From an uncultured Oscillospiraceae bacterium (lineage in GTDB: Bacteria > Bacillota > Clostridia > Oscillospirales > Oscillospiraceae), in NCBI GenBank assembly GCA_902497145.1, contig CABVDR010000031.1, forward strand, positions 1 through 29,898: a DNA stretch of 29,898 nt. The letters run 5' to 3'. The first letter of the stretch is position 1. Each line of letters opens with the position of its first letter. Under the pieces are notes generated by a model, which saw nothing but the letters and a program-made list of their open reading frames with translations, had not been told where the DNA came from and did no database searches. The position numbers and the translations under genes were made by a program. Positions 15,800-22,363 of the stretch are shown here, one piece after another.

Positions 15800-16222
15800 A
15801 TGAAGAAGATCGTGATTATCGACGGCCAGGGGGGCCGTCTGGGTAAACTGCTGGTGGAGGCGGTCCGGGCAAGAATGCCCCAGGCCAAGGTCCTGGTCAT
15901 CGGTACCAACGGGGTAGCCACCTCCACTATGCAGAAGGCGGGAGCGGATCAGGCAGCCACCGGCGAAAACCCGGTGGTGCGGGGCGTGCAGGACGCCGAC
16001 GCGGTTTTGGGCCCCATGGGCATCGTGGTCTCGGACGCTATTCTGGGAGAGGTCACGCCCCGCATGGCTCAGGCGGTGGGCAGCTGCCGGGCCAAAAAAT
16101 TCCTGATTCCCATGAACAGCTGCGGCGTATGGGTGGCTGGTACCCAGGAGATGGGGCTAGCCGGCTATGTCAAGCTGGCGGTGGAAGAGGCCGCCCGCTA
16201 TTTGGAAGAGGAGGACATCTGA
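15800..16222 (+). CDS. DUF3842 family protein
   Basis: A 140-residue protein with a Rossmann-like start KKIVIIDGQGGRLGKLLVEA (2-21), then KVLVIGTNGVATSTMQKAGADQAATGENPVV and a C-terminal IPMNSCGVWVAGTQE. This is the signature of DUF3842, a family of unknown function in anaerobic Firmicutes. The nucleotide-binding-like glycine pattern (GQGGRLG) suggests a bound ligand, but there is no known reaction. Conserved Asn and Cys (MNSCGVWV) might bind a metal or ligand; this is inference. AGGAGAGAG precedes the ATG. The TGA overlaps the start of the aldo/keto reductase (TGATG), implying coupled translation and perhaps a linked role. Confidence 0.88.
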   Translation: MKKIVIIDGQGGRLGKLLVEAVRARMPQAKVLVIGTNGVATSTMQKAGADQAATGENPVVRGVQDADAVLGPMGIVVSDAILGEVTPRMAQAVGSCRAKKFLIPMNSCGVWVAGTQEMGLAGYVKLAVEEAARYLEEEDI

Positions 16223-17358
16223 TGGACTACCGTATGGAAAAACCGGGGATGACGCTGCAACCCTCTCTGCTTGGCTACGGCTGCATGCGCTTTCCCCTGA
16301 ACAAGGATCACACTGTGGATGAGGAGAAGGCCAGGCAGCTCATTGGCCGGGCCATGGAGGCGGGGGTCACCTACTATGACACTGCCTGGTTCTACCACGA
16401 CGGGGAGAGCGAGCCTATGCTGGGCCGTATCCTTTCCCAGTACCCCCGGGACAGCTACTGTCTGGCCACCAAGATGCCGTGCAGTATCATCGACAGCCTG
16501 GAGCAGGCGAAGGACATCTTTGCCAAGCAGTTTGAGCGGCTTCAGACTGATCACTTTGACTTTTACCTCCTCCACAGCCTCAGCGGCCGCACCTGGAAGA
16601 AGATGCAGGAGCTGGGGGTAGTGGACTTTCTGGAGCAGTGCCACCGGGAGGGGAAGTTCCGCTGGTTTGGCTTCTCCTTCCATGACGAGTATGAGGCCTT
16701 TGAAGAGATTTTACGGGCCAGGGATTGGGATTTTTGCCAAATCCAGCTCAACTATATGGACCAGAATATTCAGGCCGGTCTGCGGGGCCATGATCTGGCC
16801 TTGGAGCTGGGAGTCCCGCTGATCATCATGGAGCCGGTGAAGGGCGGCCTGCTGGCCCAGCCTCCGGAAGAGGTGCTGGAGCCCCTCCAAGCCCTGGACC
16901 CGGAAGCCACCCCCTCATCCTGGGCCATGCGCTGGGTAGGCAGCCTGCCGGGCGTGAAGGTGGTACTCAGCGGCATGGGCAGCATGGAGCAGTTGGAGGA
17001 TAACCTGAACACCTTCAGCAACTTCCGACCCCTGTCGGACCAGGAGCAGGCGGCTGTTCAGGAGACCGCCCGCCGTCTGGCCCAGCGGGTGAAAAACGGC
17101 TGTACCGGCTGCCGGTACTGTATGCCCTGCCCGGCAGGCGTGGATATTCCCAAGAGCTTCCGCATCTGGAACAGCATGGAGATGTATCAAAATAAAGCAG
17201 TCACCCGGCGAAATTGGAAGGGGCTGGAGGCCGAGGCCCGACCCGATCAGTGCTACCGCTGCGGCCGGTGTGAGCGGCTGTGCCCCCAGCATTTGCCTAT
17301 CCGTGCCCAGTTGGCTCAGGCCCAGACGGAAATTAGTGCTTTTGTGGAGAAAAGATGA
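16222..17358 (+). CDS. Aldo/keto reductase with C-terminal 4Fe-4S ferredoxin domain
   Basis: A 378-residue protein. An AKR barrel (1-280) carries the catalytic tetrad as D53, Y58 (DTAWFYHDGESE), K84 (LATKMP) and H118 (YLLHSL). The C-terminal domain has two cysteine sets: C294/C297/C300/C303 (CTGCRYCMPCPAGVDIP) and C344/C347/C350/C354 (CYRCGRCERLCPQHLPI), enough for two 4Fe-4S clusters. This class is common in anaerobes and is annotated as predicted aldo/keto reductases of the CPBP/ferredoxin-tailed type; physiological substrates are not known. The iron-sulfur tail suggests ferredoxin-linked electron transfer instead of, or besides, NAD(P)H. ATG 16222 overlaps the DUF3842 stop, after GAGGAGGAC; the longer open frame upstream lies within DUF3842. 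Confidence 0.93.
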   Translation: MDYRMEKPGMTLQPSLLGYGCMRFPLNKDHTVDEEKARQLIGRAMEAGVTYYDTAWFYHDGESEPMLGRILSQYPRDSYCLATKMPCSIIDSLEQAKDIFAKQFERLQTDHFDFYLLHSLSGRTWKKMQELGVVDFLEQCHREGKFRWFGFSFHDEYEAFEEILRARDWDFCQIQLNYMDQNIQAGLRGHDLALELGVPLIIMEPVKGGLLAQPPEEVLEPLQALDPEATPSSWAMRWVGSLPGVKVVLSGMGSMEQLEDNLNTFSNFRPLSDQEQAAVQETARRLAQRVKNGCTGCRYCMPCPAGVDIPKSFRIWNSMEMYQNKAVTRRNWKGLEAEARPDQCYRCGRCERLCPQHLPIRAQLAQAQTEISAFVEKR

Positions 17359-17359
17359 G

Positions 17360-17399
17360 AAAACCGCTGCCAAACTTACATGTTTGGCAGCGGTTTTTT
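17360..17399. terminator. Bidirectional terminator between the AKR gene and the kinase gene
   Basis: AAAACCGCTGCCAAAC (17360-17375) pairs perfectly with GTTTGGCAGCGGTTTT (17382-17397) around a TTACAT loop, followed by T. The stop codon of the opposing kinase gene sits at its edge (17398-17400). Confidence 0.92.
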
Positions 17400-18444
17400 A
17401 TGCGTTATCAAGCACGACATCGCACTCCTGGCGAAGGGGAAAGGCCCGAAAATAGGCATCCTCCAAGGGAATCCATAGCTTTTCAAAGCGATCCAGTCCC
17501 TCTGCTCCGTTTCGGTTCAGCAGACGGGCACGGCGGGTGGACCAGGGAGCGTCCAGAAAACACTTGATGTGGTAGTAGGAACGCAGGTCCGGCCGCAGGG
17601 CATATACCCCCTCCACCACGGCCAGGGAGGCGGGGGAAACCACGATCTCGTCCCCCAGCGTGCCGGAGTGGCAGCGGTAGGGGCGGTAGCGTACCGTTTT
17701 CTCCTGAGAGAGGGGAGAGAGTACTTCCAGGAAGAAGCGCTCCGCGTCCACATTGCCCCCCGGCTGGGCCAGCCGCTGAGCGGTTTTCTGCTCCGGAGGC
17801 AGATAGAAGTCATCCATGTGGAACAGAGGACAGTGGTAGAGCCTGGAAAGAAAACCGCCCAAGGTGGTCTTTCCTGTGGCGCAGGGGCCGTCTAAAGCCA
17901 CCAGGGTCTGGGGATGGGTGCGGCGGTGGCGGTCGATGGCGGAGAGCAGAGGCAGCAGCCGGGCCAGATCCTGCTCCACCACCCGGTAAGCAGGTGCATA
18001 GGCCTTGCGGTACCGGGCACTGTGGTGGACCGAGGGCATCCCGGCGGCGCGGTACGCCTCCAAAGCTTGGTCGACCTCATCCCGTGGAAAGGGCAGGTTA
18101 TAGAGCAGCTTCAGGCTGTTTTCCAGGTCCTTCCGGTTGGAGGTCACCGTCTGAGCCGTTTCCAAGAAAAGAGCGGTCAGGGTGGATGGCTCCAGTCCCT
18201 GTCCCTTGCAGGCAGCCAGGGACAGGCGGCACAGGCCGCCCCCCAGAGGCTCGATGGAGGGCACATCAGCGTCCCCAGCCACATCGGCCCACTCCGCCTC
18301 CACCCAATCCTGAGCGGCCTGGAGGTCCAGCCCCAAATGGCTGGGGCCCATGCAGCTCTGGTAGAGAAATTTAATGGCGTCCTGGAGCTCCAGCTCCGGG
18401 TGGCTGCGGACGTGTTGGTCCAGCAGAGAGGCCAGGGAATTCAT
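17398..18444 (-). CDS. Two-domain P-loop (uridine-kinase-like) kinase
   Basis: A 348-residue protein. Residues 1-175 form an alpha-helical domain I do not recognise by name (LELQDAIKFLYQSCMGPSHL; later HHSARYRKAYAPAYRVVEQDL). Residues 176-348 are a small-molecule kinase of the uridine/panthothenate kinase superfamily: Walker A GPCATGKTT (186-194), HMDDFY (209-214, acceptor-side aspartates), RYRPYRCHSGTLGD, VVEGVYALRPDL and DAPWSTRRARLLNRNG, a lid-like arginine segment. ATG 18444 is chosen because CAGGAGT precedes it and it starts 4 bases after the upstream ECF stop; upstream frame is antisense-like sequence within the ECF gene. The tight coupling to a vitamin transporter S component suggests that it phosphorylates the imported compound. 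Confidence 0.85.
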   Translation of the reverse strand: MNSLASLLDQHVRSHPELELQDAIKFLYQSCMGPSHLGLDLQAAQDWVEAEWADVAGDADVPSIEPLGGGLCRLSLAACKGQGLEPSTLTALFLETAQTVTSNRKDLENSLKLLYNLPFPRDEVDQALEAYRAAGMPSVHHSARYRKAYAPAYRVVEQDLARLLPLLSAIDRHRRTHPQTLVALDGPCATGKTTLGGFLSRLYHCPLFHMDDFYLPPEQKTAQRLAQPGGNVDAERFFLEVLSPLSQEKTVRYRPYRCHSGTLGDEIVVSPASLAVVEGVYALRPDLRSYYHIKCFLDAPWSTRRARLLNRNGAEGLDRFEKLWIPLEDAYFRAFPLRQECDVVLDNA

Positions 18445-18448
18445 GAAA

Positions 18449-19003
18449 TCACTCCTGAGGGATGAGATTGGCTTTGTCCAGGGCACGGACAATAGCAGGC
18501 AGGGCCACCAGCTGCAGGATAATGCCGGGGATGGCGTTGGTAAAGGCGCCTGCCACAAAGGCGGCGAAGGTGAAGGCGCTGCCAGTGGAGGTGAGCAAGA
18601 CCACCTCGACAATGCCCCACACGATCCGGCCGCCGATCATAGCCACTACCAGGGAGGCGTAGGTGCCCACCCAGGAGTGGGGCAGACGGCGGTAGAGCAG
18701 GCCGGAGAGGAAACCGTAGGCGGCCAGCTCAAAGGCCATGGCCAGGGCAGTGGGGAACATGGGAGGAAAGCCGCCGGTAAGTACCGAGCGCATCAGGGGC
18801 GCAATAAAGCCCACCAGAGCCCCCCAGGGACCGCCGCACAAAAAGCCGCACAGCAGCACCGGCAGGTGCATAGGCAGCAGCATAGAGCCGATCTGGGGGA
18901 AGTTCCCTGTGAAGAAGGGGAGAATATAGGCCAGCGCCAGCATGAGGGCGGACAGGACCAGGCGCTTGATGCGCAGGCGGAAAAGGGATGCGGTTGCGTA
19001 CAT
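18449..19003 (-). CDS. ECF transporter S component (substrate-specific subunit)
   Basis: A 184-residue integral membrane protein with six predicted helices, including the N-terminal basic-hydrophobic LRIKRLVLSALMLALAYILPF, GSMLLPMHLPVLLCGFLCGGPWGALVGFIAPLMRSVLTGG and a C-terminal FTNAIPGIILQLVALPAIV. This is the layout of ECF S components, which bind a vitamin or related nutrient and dock on a shared EcfA/EcfA'/EcfT module encoded elsewhere (group II). Substrate is not assignable by eye. ATG 19003 has AAAGGAG 8 bases upstream; an in-frame TTG at 19009 is too close to that site. It is expressed from a promoter at 19136-19164 through a structured leader and is coupled to the downstream kinase. 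Confidence 0.88.
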   Translation of the reverse strand: MYATASLFRLRIKRLVLSALMLALAYILPFFTGNFPQIGSMLLPMHLPVLLCGFLCGGPWGALVGFIAPLMRSVLTGGFPPMFPTALAMAFELAAYGFLSGLLYRRLPHSWVGTYASLVVAMIGGRIVWGIVEVVLLTSTGSAFTFAAFVAGAFTNAIPGIILQLVALPAIVRALDKANLIPQE

Positions 19004-19020
19004 GAACAAAACTCCTTTAC

Positions 19021-19077
19021 AAAAAATACCGCAAAGGCGGCTTCACCCTTCAGGGCGGAACATACCTTCACGGTATT
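19021..19077 (-). promoter_or_regulatory. Terminator-like structured leader before the ECF-kinase operon
   Basis: On the minus strand AATACCGTGAAGG (19077-19065) pairs with CCTTTGCGGTATT (19037-19025) over 13 consecutive positions (two G-U), and is followed by a T run to 19021. The 27-base apical region holds a small CCC-TGAA-GGG hairpin. An alternative 5-bp hairpin ATACC-GTGAA-GGTAT uses the same 5' arm, so two exclusive folds exist. The hairpin ends only 17 bases before the ATG, leaving no room for a promoter after it. This is the arrangement of an attenuator or riboswitch expression platform; I cannot match it to a known riboswitch class. Confidence 0.6.
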
Positions 19078-19098
19078 GATTGCAGGAAATGCGGGGGC

Positions 19099-19125
19099 AA
19101 AAAAAGGTGCCGGCTTCTGCCAGGC
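19099..19125 (-). terminator. Possible terminator after the GTPase-NYN gene
   Basis: On the minus strand GCCTGGC (19125-19119) and GCCGGC (19114-19109) pair around AGAA with one bulge, followed by ACC and seven T. The stem is short. It could end the GTPase-NYN transcript, or be the first hairpin of the ECF leader, because the promoter at 19136-19164 starts just upstream. Confidence 0.45.
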
Positions 19126-19135
19126 GATTATTGAC

Positions 19136-19164
19136 ATTTTAACATGGAGAGCCCGCCCCGTCAA
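19136..19164 (-). promoter_or_regulatory. Promoter of the ECF-kinase operon
   Basis: On the minus strand TTGACG (19164-19159) and TAAAAT (19141-19136) are separated by exactly 17 bases; each matches consensus at 5 of 6. The TGA of the -35 is the stop codon of the upstream GTPase-NYN gene. A start near 19129 gives a leader of about 125 bases. Confidence 0.75.
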
Positions 19165-21842
19165 GTGCGGCGGTTCTGGGCCCGCTCCATAGCATGCTGG
19201 ATAGGGCGGGAGGGGGCGGATGCGCTGTTCTGCCGCCGGAGCAGAGCGGAGATCTCCCCGGCGGCCTGCTCCACCTCGGCGTGGAAGGTTGTGGCCGACA
19301 GGCGCAGGGCTCCGTGACCCAAGATGATGAGCTGTTCCGCGTAGTCGGAGGTAGCCACCCGTACCCGGTACTTCTTCCGGCTGAGCTCGTAGGTGGCCTT
19401 TTCAATGTAGGCGTCGGCAGTTTCGGCCTCTTTGGTGTAGACCACATGGATGTTGTGGTAGTGGACCACCTCACCCACCCCCCGGGGCACCCGGTAGGCG
19501 TCAAAGACCAGGATGACCTGGCACTTGCGGTAGCCTTGATAGTTTTCCAAAATGTCCATCAGCCGCTGCCGGGCGGCGTCCAGGTTGTCCTGGGCGATGG
19601 CCTTCAGCTCGTCCCAGGCAAAGATAATGTTATAGCCGTCTACCAGCAGGTACTCCGGCCCCAGCTGCTCCGGGGTTTTGATGGCTTGATATTCGGGCAG
19701 CTCGTCCCGCTTCCGGGGCTTGGGCTGGGGGCGCAGGTCCCGGGCCTTGATGGGGCCGTAGGTGCGCTCAAAGATGGCCTGGAGTTCTTTGTCGGCCTCT
19801 ATTGAACCGGAATACACAGAACCTTTCCGGGGAGCAGTTGGCCGAAACTCCGCCTCTGCCGGTTCCGGGGCATCAAAAGCGAGGCCGCTGTCCACGTGCA
19901 TGTACCGGCGTACCTGGTCCCATTTCACCACAAAGCCAGCCCCGTGGTCACAGAACACCGAGTCGGCGGGGTTGTCCAGGTCCCGGTCACTGTCGTAGCC
20001 GATGGCGTCCACTACTGCCTGCTGGTCGGGGCAGGGGCGGTAACCGTCCAGGGTGCAGAAGAGCCGCCCCTGGCCCCGGGTATAGGCCGCTACCTCCAGG
20101 GCATAGTCCCGGGCCTGGGAGACCGGGGCGGAGCCGGTGAGGACACACTGATCCCCTGTGGTTTCGGACAGCTCCAGGCTGCCTCCCATCCGCTGTACGT
20201 CGGACATAGCCCGGCCCACCTGCTCCTGGGGCAGCTCCAGCCGCAGCTGGTACCAGGGCTCCAGCAGTACGCTCTGGGCCATTTTCAGCCCCTGGCGCAC
20301 CGCTCGGTAGGTGGCCTGGCGGAAGTCGCCGCCCTCCGTGTGCTTGGGGTGGGCGCGGCCGGTGAGCAGCGTGATGCGCATGTCGGTGATGGGGGAGCCG
20401 GTGAGCACGCCCCGGTGCTCCTTTTCCATGAGATGGGTCAAAATGAGCCGCTGCCAGTTTCGGTCCAACACGTCCTCGCTGCAGGCCGTGTCAAAGTGTA
20501 GGCCGCTGCCCCGGGGGGCAGGCTCCAGCAGAAGATGGACCTCGGCGTAGTGGCGTAGGGGCTCGAAGTGGCCCACCCCCTCCACCGGCTCCAAGATCGT
20601 CTCCTTGTAGATGATGCTGCCCTGGCCGAAGGAGACTTCCAGGCCAAAGCGGTCGGCAATCAGTTGCTTGAGTACCTCCAACTGGACTTGGCCCATGAGC
20701 TGTAAATGGATCTCCCGGCTGTGCTCATCCCAGGCCACGTGGAGCTGGGGGTCCTCCTCCTCCAGCTGGCTGAGCTGTTTGAGGGCCGTGTGAACGTTGG
20801 CCCCCTCAGGGAGTTCCACCTGGTAGGTAAGTACCGGCTCCAACACCGGCAGGGGGGAGGCACCCTCAAAGCCCAGCCCCTGGCCGGGGAAGGTGCGGCT
20901 CAGTCCGGTGACGGCGCACACCGTCCCCGCTGGAGCCCGGTCCACCGCCTGAAATTGTGCGCCGGAGTAAATGCGCAGCTGGTCGGCCTTCTCCTGCCAT
21001 ACCTGGTCGGGCGGGAGACTTCCGTCAGGGCGCTGGTTGGTGAGCAGATCCTTTACTTTTAAACACCCGCCGGTGACTTTCAGGTAGGTGAGGCGGCCCC
21101 CCTGGGGGTCCCGGGCGATCTTGAATACCCGGGCGCCGAATTCCTGGGGGTAGAGGGGAGCGGCGGTGTAGCGCTCCAGTCCCTCCAGCAGCTCGTCCAC
21201 CCCCTCTACCTTTAAGGCGGAGCCGAAGTAGCAGGGAAAGACCTTCCGGTGGCGGATGAGGGAGACGATGTTTTCCTCCTCCAGGGTCCCTGTCTCCAGG
21301 TACTGTTCCAAAATCCCCTCGTCGCACACTGCCACGTTTTCCCCAAAGGCATCCCGGTCCTGGGTGGGGTCAAAGTCCACGCAGCCCTCCCCAAAGGCGG
21401 CCTTCAGACCTGCCAAAAGGGCGGCACGCTCCGCCCCGGGCAAGTCCATCTTGTTGATAAAAAGAAAGGTGGGGATGTGGTACCTGGCCAGCAACTGCCA
21501 CAGGGTCCGGGTGTGGCCCTGGACTCCGTCGGTGCCGCTGATGACCAGAATGGCGTAGTCCAGCACCTGGAGAGTGCGCTCCATCTCGGTGGAGAAGTCC
21601 ACGTGCCCCGGTGTGTCCAGCAGAGTAATGGTGAGGTCGTTCAGAGGCAGCACCGCCTGCTTGGAGAAGATGGTGATGCCACGCTCCCGCTCCTGCCGAT
21701 CAGTGTCCAGAAAGGCGTCCTGGTGGTCCACCCGCCCCAGTTTTCGAAGCCGACCACCCCGGTACAGGAGAGCCTCCGACAGGGTGGTCTTGCCAGCATC
21801 GACGTGGGCCAGAATGCCCACGGAAAGTTGTTTTGGTTCCAT
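19161..21842 (-). CDS. Tet(M)-like ribosomal GTPase fused to a YacP/Rae1-like NYN ribonuclease domain
   Basis: An 893-residue fusion. Residues 1 to about 660 form a complete EF-G/Tet(M)-like factor: G1 AHVDAGKTT (12-20), RERGITI (53-59), DTPGHVDF (76-83), NKMD (130-133), then domains II-V with HTEGGDFRQATYRAVRQGL near 501-519. Residues about 730-870 match YacP/Rae1: LLVDGYNIIFAW (732-743), VFDAYRV (779-785), YTKEAETADAYIEK (802-815), VATSDYAEQ (829-837) and GHGALR. A charged Pro/Lys linker joins them. Tet(M)-type proteins bind the ribosomal A site; B. subtilis Rae1 is a ribosome-associated endoribonuclease that cuts mRNA at the A site. I choose ATG 21842 over 21851 because AAGGA then lies at proper spacing. 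Tetracycline resistance is possible but not supported by the tip loop. Monocistronic. Confidence 0.9.
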   Translation of the reverse strand: MEPKQLSVGILAHVDAGKTTLSEALLYRGGRLRKLGRVDHQDAFLDTDRQERERGITIFSKQAVLPLNDLTITLLDTPGHVDFSTEMERTLQVLDYAILVISGTDGVQGHTRTLWQLLARYHIPTFLFINKMDLPGAERAALLAGLKAAFGEGCVDFDPTQDRDAFGENVAVCDEGILEQYLETGTLEEENIVSLIRHRKVFPCYFGSALKVEGVDELLEGLERYTAAPLYPQEFGARVFKIARDPQGGRLTYLKVTGGCLKVKDLLTNQRPDGSLPPDQVWQEKADQLRIYSGAQFQAVDRAPAGTVCAVTGLSRTFPGQGLGFEGASPLPVLEPVLTYQVELPEGANVHTALKQLSQLEEEDPQLHVAWDEHSREIHLQLMGQVQLEVLKQLIADRFGLEVSFGQGSIIYKETILEPVEGVGHFEPLRHYAEVHLLLEPAPRGSGLHFDTACSEDVLDRNWQRLILTHLMEKEHRGVLTGSPITDMRITLLTGRAHPKHTEGGDFRQATYRAVRQGLKMAQSVLLEPWYQLRLELPQEQVGRAMSDVQRMGGSLELSETTGDQCVLTGSAPVSQARDYALEVAAYTRGQGRLFCTLDGYRPCPDQQAVVDAIGYDSDRDLDNPADSVFCDHGAGFVVKWDQVRRYMHVDSGLAFDAPEPAEAEFRPTAPRKGSVYSGSIEADKELQAIFERTYGPIKARDLRPQPKPRKRDELPEYQAIKTPEQLGPEYLLVDGYNIIFAWDELKAIAQDNLDAARQRLMDILENYQGYRKCQVILVFDAYRVPRGVGEVVHYHNIHVVYTKEAETADAYIEKATYELSRKKYRVRVATSDYAEQLIILGHGALRLSATTFHAEVEQAAGEISALLRRQNSASAPSRPIQHAMERAQNRRT

Positions 21843-21873
21843 TTGCAACATCCTTGCTTGTTCAAGTGATCAA

Positions 21874-21902
21874 ATTGTACCATGTTCCGGCAGTGGAATC
21901 AA
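21874..21902 (-). promoter_or_regulatory. Promoter of the GTPase-NYN gene
   Basis: On the minus strand TTGATT (21902-21897) and TACAAT (21879-21874) are 17 bases apart, leaving a leader of about 25 bases. No long attenuating leader peptide of the kind seen before tet(M) is present. Confidence 0.7.
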
Positions 21903-21921
21903 TCCATGGGGAAATTCAGGA

Positions 21922-21951
21922 TTGTGAGAGGCACGCTGGATATGGTACAAT
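21922..21951 (+). promoter_or_regulatory. Promoter of the GATase-like / CoA-transferase pair
   Basis: TTGTGA (21922-21927) and TACAAT (21946-21951) are 18 bases apart. It diverges from the GTPase-NYN promoter, with about 20 bases between the two -35 elements, so the units may be co-regulated. Confidence 0.72.
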
Positions 21952-21994
21952 GGGGCGATATTATCCGTAAAAAACAAAAATCAGGAGGAACACC

Positions 21995-22363
21995 ATGAAG
22001 GATATGATTCTGGTCCTGGATCTGGGCAGCCGGGAAAATCAGCGCCTGATCCGGGAGATTCAATCCCTAGGCGTGTATTGTGAGCTTCACCCCTACGACA
22101 TTACCCTGGAGCAGGTCCACGCCCTGCCCAACGTGAAGGGGATCATCGTCAACGGCGGCCCTGGCCGGGTGGCCGACGGCGTGGAGCGGGAGGTGGCCCG
22201 GGAGGTCTACAACTGCGAGCTGCCGGTGCTGGTGGTAAACCACATGGGGGAGGACGGCTGGCCCGAGGACGAGGCGGACCGGGTGGAGGCCCTGGCTAAC
22301 TTTGTGTTCGGTCTGTGCCAGGCCGAGCCCGGTGAGGAGGCGGAGACAATCGATGATCTCTGA
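21995..22363 (+). CDS. Truncated class I glutamine amidotransferase-like domain (GMP synthase N-terminal type)
   Basis: A 122-residue protein that reads like the start of the GuaA amidotransferase domain: DMILVLDLGSRENQRLIREIQSLGVYCELHPYDIT, then VKGIIVNGGPGRVADG. Where GuaA has the nucleophile elbow (PVLGICYG), this has PVLVVNHMGEDG, so Asn takes the place of the catalytic Cys. The protein ends soon after, so the His and Glu of the triad are absent as well. It therefore should not hydrolyse glutamine. It has a good promoter and AGGAGGA ribosome site, and an uninterrupted frame, so it looks like a maintained gene rather than decay. It overlaps the CoA-transferase gene by 11 bases. Role unknown; a binding or regulatory subunit is an inference. 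Confidence 0.82.
   Translation: MKDMILVLDLGSRENQRLIREIQSLGVYCELHPYDITLEQVHALPNVKGIIVNGGPGRVADGVEREVAREVYNCELPVLVVNHMGEDGWPEDEADRVEALANFVFGLCQAEPGEEAETIDDL

Noticed and set aside
19161..21842. Calling the gene an acquired tetracycline-resistance gene (tetM/O/W)
   Set aside because: The N-terminal part is of that superfamily, but the drug-contact loop differs, the base composition is native, there is no mobile element or tet leader, and a nuclease domain is attached.
21852..21994. Possible riboswitch in the divergent intergenic region
   Set aside because: Both leaders are short (about 25 and 40 bases) and show no stable fold; two facing promoters explain the sequence.
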